Part shown: positions 6,534 to 12,088 of the stretch, piece after piece
Position numbering within the stretch: position 1 is the first letter of the stretch
Layout of the letters: every line of letters begins with the position of its first letter
Assembly: GCA_007127935.1 (NCBI GenBank)
Contig: SKYL01000037.1
Coordinates: 1-12,088 of the forward strand
Length of the DNA stretch: 12,088 nt
DNA from: Halorhodospira sp.
Lineage (GTDB): Bacteria > Pseudomonadota > Gammaproteobacteria > Nitrococcales > Halorhodospiraceae
Reading direction: 5' to 3'
Translations under genes and position numbers: made by a program
The notes under the pieces: generated by a model
What the model was told of the DNA's origin: nothing
What the model saw: the letters and a program-made list of their open reading frames with translations, nothing else
The model's database searches: none

Positions 6534-8393
6534 CTAGGACGCCAACAAGTCCCGCACCGCATGGGGCATGAAGACCATGCGAATACGTGTCCCCCCTTCG
6601 GGGCGGGGGACCACTTCCAGCGACCCGTCGAGGCTGTTGGCCCGCTCCTCCATGATCGCGATGCCGTGGTGGCTCCGCTCCACGTCCGGGGCCTGCGGCC
6701 CGCGGCCGTTATCATCCACCGTCACCTCGACGCTGCCGTCCTCCCGCTCCCGCAGCCGCACGTCCGCCTCCTCGGCCCCGGCGTGCTGCACCACATTGGA
6801 GAGCGCCTCCCGGACCACCTGCAAGACATGGATCTCCTCATTGGAGGAGAGCGGCCGGTGGGTGGGCTGGTAGTCGAGGTCGATCCGCAGCCCGCCCCGG
6901 CGGGAGAACTCCTGAACGGTACTGCGTAGCGCCGGCTCCAACCCCGGCTCCTCGATCTTCAACCGGAACGTGGTCAACAGCTCCCGCAGTTGGCGGTAGG
7001 CGGTGTTCAACCCGTCCCGCAACTCCTCGATCACATCCTCCACCCGCCGGTGGGCCGAGGCGCCGTGGCGGATGGAGCGATCGAGGCGGGTCACCTGAAT
7101 CTTCAAATAGGAAAGCGACTGGGCCAAGCTGTCGTGAAGTTCCCGCGCGATAACGGCGCGCTCCTCCATCAGCGCCAAACGGCGGTGCTGTTCCGCCTGC
7201 CGCGCCAGGCTGCAGGTGGAGGCGATATGCCCGGCCACCGTCTCCACCAGTTGCTCCTGCCAACTTCCGGACAGGTGCGGCGGCGGGTGCTCCACCAGCA
7301 GCACACCGTACTGCTGGCGTTTTTCCACCAACGGGAAGCGCAGCAGATCGACCTCCGGCGGCGGGCTGGAGGAGGGAACAAAGCCGGTCAGGCACAACTC
7401 GCAATCGGGATAACGGCAAAAGCCGGGGCGGCTGTCCGCCGCGGTGCTGAATACTTGGTAAGCCTGGTGGCTACCCGGGTTGCTGAGGCAGAGCGTCAAT
7501 GGCCCCAACCCCGTCACCTCTTCCAACGGCCGCAAGACGGCGCGCAGATCCGTGTGCTCGATGGTCTCCGGATTGACGTCGCGGGCCATGTCGTAGAGCA
7601 GTTGCAACGCCCGGTTGCTGCGCCGCAATTCAGTGGTCTTGTCCTGAACCTGATATTCCAAGGAGGCATGGAGCCGGGCCAGGTTCTCCGACATCAGATT
7701 GAAACTGCGAGAAAGCGTACCCAATTCGTCGGCCCCCTCGTAGCGCGCCCGTGCGGAGAGATCCCCTTGGCGCGCCCGACCCGCCACCCGGCCCAGATCG
7801 CGCAGCGGCATCACCACCCGGGTGTGCAACTGGTACATGGCCACCAACGCCAACAGCATGGTGGCCATGATGGCGATTCCCTGGATCAAACGCAGCAACT
7901 GGATCTTCGACTCCGCCTCCTCCTCCAGGAGGTTCACCATCTCGTAGATGTCATCCACGAACCGGTGGACCTTGTCGAGGAAGAGATCCTGCTGGGCCTC
8001 CGTGGGCGATCCGTCCCCCACCTTGAGCAAGAGTTGGCTCAAGCGGCTCTCCCACTGCTCAACGATCCCCTCGTAGCTGCGCCTGAGCGAATGATTCGGA
8101 TCGCGCGGAATGGGGCCGGTCAGCTCTCTGCTGTAGAGCCTCTGTTCGAAGTCCCGCGCCTCCTCCTCGACGGTGCGCATGCGCGCCGCCCGCTCCTCGT
8201 CGGCAGAAATCCGAGTGGCAATACGAAATGATTGCATACGCAGGGAGCCGGCCACGTTCAACGCGGCGGCGTCGCCCTGAGCCGTATCGGTGATGACCAC
8301 GGAAGCACCCATACCGACTAATGCCGATAGGATCACCGCGCCCAGAGTCATCCCGGTACGGGCCACCACAGACCGTTCAAATAACCGTCTCAA
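6534..8393 (-). CDS. narX: NarX-type nitrate/nitrite sensor histidine kinase
   Basis: This inner-membrane sensor detects periplasmic nitrate and nitrite and phosphorylates NarL. In the 619-residue form, a first membrane helix lies at about 15-36. It is followed directly by the nitrate-binding P-box NVAGSLRMQSFRI (46-58), nearly identical to that of E. coli NarX and NarQ. A periplasmic four-helix part, a second membrane helix (about 166-188) and a HAMP domain come next. The central module contains Cys302, Cys326, Cys331, Cys334 and Cys394, recalling the cysteine cluster of NarX/NarQ. The HisKA_3-type H-box has the phospho-acceptor His420 (ARELHDSLAQSLSYLK). The ATPase part has an N-box (REALSNVVQHA, Asn533) and DNGRG near 561. 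The TTG at 8393 is preferred because GGAGGG lies six bases upstream and the product begins LRRLFERSV, like MLKRCLSPL of E. coli. A GTG at 8453 would add 20 atypical residues without a clear binding site. Confidence 0.95.
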   Translation of the reverse strand: MRRLFERSVVARTGMTLGAVILSALVGMGASVVITDTAQGDAAALNVAGSLRMQSFRIATRISADEERAARMRTVEEEARDFEQRLYSRELTGPIPRDPNHSLRRSYEGIVEQWESRLSQLLLKVGDGSPTEAQQDLFLDKVHRFVDDIYEMVNLLEEEAESKIQLLRLIQGIAIMATMLLALVAMYQLHTRVVMPLRDLGRVAGRARQGDLSARARYEGADELGTLSRSFNLMSENLARLHASLEYQVQDKTTELRRSNRALQLLYDMARDVNPETIEHTDLRAVLRPLEEVTGLGPLTLCLSNPGSHQAYQVFSTAADSRPGFCRYPDCELCLTGFVPSSSPPPEVDLLRFPLVEKRQQYGVLLVEHPPPHLSGSWQEQLVETVAGHIASTCSLARQAEQHRRLALMEERAVIARELHDSLAQSLSYLKIQVTRLDRSIRHGASAHRRVEDVIEELRDGLNTAYRQLRELLTTFRLKIEEPGLEPALRSTVQEFSRRGGLRIDLDYQPTHRPLSSNEEIHVLQVVREALSNVVQHAGAEEADVRLREREDGSVEVTVDDNGRGPQAPDVERSHHGIAIMEERANSLDGSLEVVPRPEGGTRIRMVFMPHAVRDLLAS

Positions 8394-8399
8394 AACTGA

Positions 8400-8405
8400 C
8401 CCTCC
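8400..8405 (-). promoter_or_regulatory. Ribosome binding site fixing the TTG start of narX
   Basis: GGAGGG on the minus strand ends six bases before the TTG at 8393. This is the strongest Shine-Dalgarno match in the narX leader and decides the start. A small hairpin (CCCTG 8420-8424 with CAGGG 8428-8432) lies a little upstream in the same leader. Confidence 0.65.
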
Positions 8406-8505
8406 AACTCCGGTATCCACCCTGAACCAGGGGGTAATCCAAAATCCCTTCACATCGACCCGAATTACCCACCCCTTTGTCTATATCACCACTTAATAAC
8501 CATCT

Positions 8506-8511
8506 ATAATA
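8506..8511 (-). promoter_or_regulatory. Candidate -10 element for narX
   Basis: On the minus strand TATTAT lies here, giving a start near 8499 and a leader of about 105 bases to the TTG of narX. No good -35 hexamer is visible. The heptamer pair centred at 8546.5 would be near -47, a position where NarL or NarP could act. The plus strand reads TATAAT at 8505-8510, so the orientation is ambiguous. Confidence 0.3.
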
Positions 8512-8538
8512 CAACAGTTTAACGAAAACAGTAGGAAA

Positions 8539-8554
8539 TACCTCTTTGGAGGTA
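8539..8554. promoter_or_regulatory. NarL/NarP-type 7-2-7 heptamer pair
   Basis: TACCTCT-TT-GGAGGTA matches the 7-2-7 arrangement bound by phosphorylated NarL and NarP (heptamer consensus TACYYMT). The first heptamer is perfect and the inverted second differs at one base. It lies between narX and napF, where nitrate control is expected. The same bases could form a 6-bp RNA hairpin (TACCTC/GAGGTA, loop TTTG) followed by CTTTTT, so a short terminator or attenuator is the alternative reading. Confidence 0.55.
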
Positions 8555-8603
8555 CTTTTTCGGCTCCACCCCCAATTTGACGGCCGTGGTCTTTCGCCAC
8601 ATC

Positions 8604-8617
8604 TTGATGATCGTCAA
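8604..8617. promoter_or_regulatory. FNR/Dnr-type operator upstream of napF
   Basis: TTGAT-GATC-GTCAA matches the FNR consensus in the first half-site and differs by one base in the second. Its centre at 8610.5 would be at about -41.5 for a start near 8652, and a -10-like TGTTAT is seen at 8641-8646. This suggests that the nap operon is induced under low oxygen or by nitrogen oxides. Confidence 0.7.
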
Positions 8618-8640
8618 GTCACCTTCAGTCCGGCTACTGC

Positions 8641-8646
8641 TGTTAT
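8641..8646 (+). promoter_or_regulatory. Candidate -10 element of the nap promoter
   Basis: TGTTAT lies close to the distance downstream of the FNR-type site expected for a class II activated promoter. It would give a transcript leader of about 75 bases before the TTG of napF. It is a modest match, judged mainly by position. Confidence 0.35.
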
Positions 8647-8714
8647 TGAATCGTAATTTACGGACAGGCCTGTATTGGATCCCTGGAAAATACTCCATTT
8701 ATTTACCACAAATT

Positions 8715-8720
8715 GGGGGT
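8715..8720 (+). promoter_or_regulatory. Ribosome binding site for the TTG start of napF
   Basis: GGGGGT, a wobble version of GGAGGT, ends six bases before the TTG at 8727. It supports that start over the open upstream frame. Confidence 0.45.
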
Positions 8721-8726
8721 TCTGCA

Positions 8727-9266
8727 TTGGGTTCGACCATCACCAGGGCGCAATTACTCCGAGGTGACCTGAGCGGCCGGCGCCGCCCGGTCCGTCCGCC
8801 GTGGTCGAGCGGCGAGTCGCACTTCACCGACCACTGTACCCGGTGCGGGAAGTGCGTGAGCGCCTGCCCCGAGGCAATTTTGCGGCGGGGAAACGGAGGG
8901 TTCCCCACCATCGACTTCCAATCCGGGATGTGCACCTTCTGCGGCGATTGCGCCTCCGTCTGCCCGGAGCCGGCGCTCTCGTTCCACGGCACCCCCGGCC
9001 ACGCCCCATGGGACCTGAAGGCCGCCGTATCGGACGACGCGTGCCTGGCCCGACAGGGCATCACCTGCCGCACCTGCGGCGAACAGTGCGAACACGGAGC
9101 GATCCGATTCCGGCCGTGTCTCGGGGGCATGGCCGAGATCGTTGTGGACGCCTCGACCTGCAACGGATGCGGGGCTTGCGTCCACCCCTGCCCCACCGAG
9201 GCGGTGGTGGTCCAACCGCCCGCCACCCCCCGGATAGAAGCGACAGAAGAGAGGATAAGCGCGTGA
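8727..9266 (+). CDS. napF: NapF ferredoxin-type protein of the periplasmic nitrate reductase operon
   Basis: NapF is a cytoplasmic iron-sulfur protein known to interact with NapA and thought to help its cofactor maturation before export. The 179-residue frame has four cysteine groups in the NapF order: CTRCGKCVSACP (37-48), CTFCGDCASVCP (69-80), an irregular third group (Cys106, 114, 117, 121 and 131) and CNGCGACVHPCP (145-156). The N-terminus has the family's RRPVRPPWS motif followed by ESHFTDHC. The start is placed at the TTG at 8727 because it gives an N-terminus of the usual NapF length, lies after GGGGGT, and falls downstream of the predicted promoter. An open frame to a TTG at 8577 would add 50 hydrophobic residues foreign to the family. 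The stop overlaps the napD start by 4 bases, so the two are translationally coupled. Confidence 0.93.
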   Translation: MGSTITRAQLLRGDLSGRRRPVRPPWSSGESHFTDHCTRCGKCVSACPEAILRRGNGGFPTIDFQSGMCTFCGDCASVCPEPALSFHGTPGHAPWDLKAAVSDDACLARQGITCRTCGEQCEHGAIRFRPCLGGMAEIVVDASTCNGCGACVHPCPTEAVVVQPPATPRIEATEERISA

Positions 9267-9529
9267 ATATCTGCGGAATTCTGGTACATACGCGCCCCGA
9301 AAACACCCCGTCGGTCCGGGAACGCCTGGAGACCATGGATGGGGTCGAGGTGCATGCCGCCACGGACAACGGGCGCCTAGTCGTCACCGTGGAGGCGGAC
9401 GACGACGGCACAGGGGCGGATTACTTGTTCTCCATCAACGGCGTAGAGGGCGTGATCACCACGTCTCTCGTCTATCACTACCGCGATCCCATCGAGGAGG
9501 AAGGGTGTCATGGAACTCAATCGGCGTGA
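9263..9529 (+). CDS. napD: NapD chaperone for NapA
   Basis: NapD is a small cytoplasmic chaperone that binds the twin-arginine signal of NapA and holds back export until the molybdenum cofactor is in place. The 88-residue frame opens VNICGILVHTRPE, has the central RLVVTVEADD strand, and ends with NGVEGVITTSLVYHY, closely following E. coli NapD in length and in its NVEG...SLVYH block. It starts at a GTG at 9263 preceded by GAGGA seven bases upstream. This GTG overlaps the napF stop codon (GTGA). Its 3' end overlaps napA by 20 bases. Confidence 0.93.
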   Translation: MNICGILVHTRPENTPSVRERLETMDGVEVHAATDNGRLVVTVEADDDGTGADYLFSINGVEGVITTSLVYHYRDPIEEEGCHGTQSA

Positions 9530-12017
9530 ATTCATAAAGACCAGTGCCATCGCCGCCACCGCCACCGCGGCGGGCGTTACCGTCCCCGGCGTCCAGCAGG
9601 CCCTGGCCCAGGGCAGCGACGACATTCGCTGGGACAAGGCGGCCTGCCGGTATTGCGGCAACGGCTGTGGTGAATTGGTGGGCACCCGAAACGGCCATAT
9701 CGTGGCCGTCCAGGGCGACCCGGACTCCCCGGTCAACCGGGGCCTCAACTGCATCAAGGGTTACTTCCTGGCCAAAATCCCCTACGGCCGGGACCGGCTG
9801 ACCCAGCCTCTGCTGCGCAAGACGAACGGCGTCTTCGACAAGAACGGCACCTTCGAGCCGGTCTCTTGGGACGAGGCCTTCGACATCATGGAGGAGAAGT
9901 GGAAGGCGGCCCTGGCCGAGAAAGGCCCGCGGGGCGTCGGCATGTTCGCCTCGGGCCAGTGGACGGTGTGGGAGGGCTACGCGGCCTCCAAGTTCATGAA
10001 GGCCGGCCTGCGCTCCAACAACATTGACCCCAACGCCCGCCACTGCATGGCGTCGGCGGTGGTCGGCTTCATGCGCGCCTTCGGCTCCGACGAGCCCATG
10101 GGCGTCTACGACGATCTGGAGCATGCGGACACCTTCGTCCTATGGGGCTCCAACATGGCGGAGATGCACCCGATCCTCTGGTCCCGCCTCTCCGACACGC
10201 GTCTGACCAAGCCCGGCTGCAAAGTGATGGTGCTTTCCACTTACCGCCACCGGAGCTTCGAGTTGGCCGACGAGGGGATGATCTTCGAGCCCCAAAGCGA
10301 TCTGGCCATCCTCAACTACATCGCCAACTACATCATCGAAAACGATGCGGTGAACTGGGACTTCGTCAACCAGCACGTCAACTTCACCGTCACCGATACC
10401 GACATCGGCTACGGTCTGCGACCGGACCATCCGCTGGAGAAGAAGGCCAAGAACCCGGGCTCGGGCAAAATGACTCCGGTCAGCTTTGACGAGTACGCCG
10501 CGGCGGTCAAGAAGTACGACCTGGATTACACCTCCAAGCTCTCCGGCGTGCCCAAGGACCAACTGCGCAAGCTCGCCCAGGAGTTCGCCGACCCCAACCG
10601 CAAGGTCATGTCGCTGTGGACCATGGGCGTCAATCAGCACACCCGCGGCTCTTGGGTCAACGGACTGATCTACAACGTCCACCTGCTTACCGGCAAGATC
10701 TCCGAGCCGGGCAACAGCCCCTTCTCCCTCACCGGTCAGCCGTCGGCGTGCGGCACCGCCCGGGAGGTCGGCACCTTCGCCCATCGCCTGCCCGCCGACA
10801 TGGTGGTCATGAACAAGGACCACCGCGACTTCGCCGAGAAGGTCTGGGATCTGCCCTCGGGCACGGTGCCCGATTGGGTCGGCTACCACGCTGTGCTCCA
10901 GAGCCGGATGCTCAAGGACGGCGAGTTGAAGTGCTACTGGACCCTGTGCACCAACAACATGCAGGCCGGCCCCAACGTCAACGATGAGATGCTGCCCGGC
11001 TGGCGGAACCCCGAGACCTTCATCGTCGTCTCCGACGCCTACCCCACCGCCAGCGCCATGGCCGCCGATCTGGTTCTGCCCGCCGCCATGTGGGTGGAAA
11101 AAGAAGGCGGCTACGGCAACGCCGAGCGGCGGATGCAGTTCTGGCGCCAGCAGGTGAAGGCGCCGGGCGAAGCCCGCTCCGACCTCTGGCAGGTGGTGGA
11201 GTTCTCCAAGCGCTTCAAGACCGAGGAGGTCTGGCCCGAAGAGTTGCTCAGCCAACGGCCCGACCTCAAGGGCAAGACCCTCTTCGACGTCCTCTTCGCC
11301 AACGAGGCGATCCGCCGGCACGGCCCGGAGAAGATCACCGATATGGCGGGCAATGAGTACGAGAACGACGAGCAGGACTACTACGGCTTCTATCTCCAGA
11401 AGGGCCTGTTCAACGAGTACCGGCGGTTCAGCACCGAAGGGCCGAAGATCGGCCACGAGCTGGGTGAGTTCGAGCGTTACCACCAGGTGCGGGGCATGCG
11501 CTGGCCGGTGATCGACGGCAAGGAGACCCTGTGGCGGTACCGTGAAGGGTACGACCCCCACGTCCCCGCCGGCGCCGGCGTCAAGTTCTATGGGCGCCCC
11601 GACGGCAAGGCCAACGTCATCTTTGCGCCGTACGAGCCGCCGGCCGAGGCCCCGGACGCCGAGTACGATCTGTGGCTCTGCACCGGCCGCGTCCTGGAGC
11701 ACTGGCACACCGGTACCATGACCCGCCGCGTGCCGGAGCTCCACCGGGCCTACCCGCAAGCGCTCCTCTACATGAATGAGCGCGACGCCCGAGCCCGTAA
11801 CCTGCGGCGGGGCATGCCCGCCAAGGTGGCCACCCGGCGCGGCGAGGTCACCGCCACGGTGGAGACCCGGGGCCGCAACACCATGCCCGAAGGGTCGGTC
11901 TTCATCGCCTTCTTCGACGAAGGACGGCTGGTGAACCGGCTGACCCTGGACGCCACCTGCCCGCTCTCTCGCGAAACGGACTTCAAGAAGAACGCGTGCA
12001 AGGTGGCCCGAGCGTAA
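9510..12017 (+). CDS. napA: Periplasmic nitrate reductase, catalytic subunit
   Basis: NapA reduces nitrate to nitrite in the periplasm using a bis-molybdopterin-guanine-dinucleotide molybdenum centre and one [4Fe-4S] cluster. The 835-residue protein begins with a twin-arginine signal, NRREFIK (4-10), a hydrophobic core and a likely cleavage after ALA-Q near residue 33. Cys46, Cys49, Cys53 and Cys81 bind the cluster, followed by Lys83 of the CIKGYF motif, thought to pass electrons to the pterin. Cys179 in NARHCMASAVVGFMRAFG is the molybdenum ligand. The blocks GSNMAEMHPILWSRL and EPGNSPFSLTGQPSACGTAREVG are typical of the family, and the length matches that of E. coli NapA. The ATG at 9510 has GGAGG nine bases upstream inside napD and overlaps that gene, so coupling to its chaperone is likely. 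Electrons would come from NapB/NapC or NapGH, probably encoded beyond the window. Confidence 0.98.
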   Translation: MELNRREFIKTSAIAATATAAGVTVPGVQQALAQGSDDIRWDKAACRYCGNGCGELVGTRNGHIVAVQGDPDSPVNRGLNCIKGYFLAKIPYGRDRLTQPLLRKTNGVFDKNGTFEPVSWDEAFDIMEEKWKAALAEKGPRGVGMFASGQWTVWEGYAASKFMKAGLRSNNIDPNARHCMASAVVGFMRAFGSDEPMGVYDDLEHADTFVLWGSNMAEMHPILWSRLSDTRLTKPGCKVMVLSTYRHRSFELADEGMIFEPQSDLAILNYIANYIIENDAVNWDFVNQHVNFTVTDTDIGYGLRPDHPLEKKAKNPGSGKMTPVSFDEYAAAVKKYDLDYTSKLSGVPKDQLRKLAQEFADPNRKVMSLWTMGVNQHTRGSWVNGLIYNVHLLTGKISEPGNSPFSLTGQPSACGTAREVGTFAHRLPADMVVMNKDHRDFAEKVWDLPSGTVPDWVGYHAVLQSRMLKDGELKCYWTLCTNNMQAGPNVNDEMLPGWRNPETFIVVSDAYPTASAMAADLVLPAAMWVEKEGGYGNAERRMQFWRQQVKAPGEARSDLWQVVEFSKRFKTEEVWPEELLSQRPDLKGKTLFDVLFANEAIRRHGPEKITDMAGNEYENDEQDYYGFYLQKGLFNEYRRFSTEGPKIGHELGEFERYHQVRGMRWPVIDGKETLWRYREGYDPHVPAGAGVKFYGRPDGKANVIFAPYEPPAEAPDAEYDLWLCTGRVLEHWHTGTMTRRVPELHRAYPQALLYMNERDARARNLRRGMPAKVATRRGEVTATVETRGRNTMPEGSVFIAFFDEGRLVNRLTLDATCPLSRETDFKKNACKVARA

Positions 12018-12041
12018 CGGGCGGGGGAGACATAGACCATC

Positions 12042-12088
12042 ATGTCCACGATCGACCACAACGAGCCCACGCCTTCTCACACCGGTCC
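12042..12088 (+). CDS. Start of the next gene, probably a further nap gene (truncated by window end)
   Basis: An ATG at 12042 opens the frame MSTIDHNEPTPSHTG, which runs off the window. It begins 24 bases after the napA stop codon and has a purine-rich GGGGGAGA 11-18 bases upstream, so it is likely in the same operon. In known nap operons the next gene is napG, napB or napC. The 15 visible residues are too few and too polar to decide between them; no signal peptide is visible yet. Confidence 0.5.
   Translation, partial: MSTIDHNEPTPSHTG

Larger units (their letters stand above)
8394..8726. other. Divergent narX-napF control region
   Basis: This stretch of 333 bases has no gene that I accept. 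It is clearly AT-rich compared with the coding DNA on both sides. It holds -10-like sequences on both strands at 8505-8511, a NarL/NarP-type heptamer pair at 8539-8554, an FNR/Dnr-type site at 8604-8617 and a perfect 10-base palindrome at 8664-8673. An open frame reaching back from napF to a TTG at 8577 crosses the FNR-type site and is regarded as leader, not protein. Confidence 0.7.

Noticed and set aside
6990..8231. Plus-strand frame of 413 codons opposite narX
   Set aside because: narX has all kinase motifs on the other strand; the plus-strand frame is low-complexity (Gln/His/Arg-rich) and lies entirely within narX.
8577..8726. Leader frame before napF as a coding N-terminal extension or leader peptide
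   Set aside because: It is AT-rich, crosses the FNR-type site and the predicted start of transcription, and does not match NapF N-termini.
10140..12080. Minus-strand frame of 646 codons opposite napA
   Set aside because: It is antisense shadow of napA caused by GC-rich third positions, with no motif of its own.
1..12088. CRISPR arrays, tRNA or rRNA genes, insertion-sequence transposases
   Set aside because: No spaced repeat array, cloverleaf-like segment, rRNA stretch or transposase motif was noticed on either strand by eye.

Overview
The window is GC-rich and gene-dense, and looks like the chromosome of a nitrate-respiring gammaproteobacterium. The main reasons are a NarX-type nitrate sensor kinase, a NarL-type regulator, and the start of a periplasmic nitrate reductase operon in the order napF-napD-napA, the order seen in Escherichia, Haemophilus and Pseudomonas relatives. 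A purple-sulfur-bacteria or halophile relative (Chromatiales/Ectothiorhodospiraceae-like) would fit, but this is only an impression from base composition and gene content.

Left part (1-4000). A diheme c-type cytochrome, whose real start probably lies before the window, is followed by a compact nested palindromic repeat (884-1012) of the dispersed REP/MITE kind. Next, on the minus strand, is a signal-peptide-bearing protein with the look of an outer-membrane beta-barrel. Just upstream of it, on the same strand, is a short unlisted ORF for a one-helix membrane protein of about 43 residues. Both diverge from metG (methionyl-tRNA synthetase with the C-terminal tRNA-binding domain), whose promoter region overlaps the start of the small ORF.

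Middle part (4100-8400). A transmembrane chemoreceptor carries a CZB-type zinc-binding signature (His61, Cys87, His120, His124) between its two membrane helices, that is, on the periplasmic side rather than at the usual cytoplasmic position. Then come narL (plus strand) and narX (minus strand), which converge with only 3 bases between their stop codons. The narL promoter has a perfect 6-4-6 FNR/Dnr-type dyad placed where a class II activator should sit.

Right part (8400-12088). The narX-napF divergent intergenic region is AT-rich compared with its surroundings. It holds a second FNR/Dnr-type site before napF, a near-perfect NarL/NarP 7-2-7 heptamer pair, and -10-like elements. Both narX and napF appear to start at TTG codons behind good to fair ribosome binding sites. 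napF, napD and napA overlap or abut and must be co-translated. A further gene begins at 12042 and runs off the end.

Together the genes describe a nitrate-respiration module: low oxygen (FNR/Dnr-type sites) and nitrate (NarX/NarL) would control narL and the nap operon, with a chemoreceptor next door that may couple taxis to metal, oxidant or redox conditions. The cytochrome, the beta-barrel protein and metG have no evident functional link to this module.
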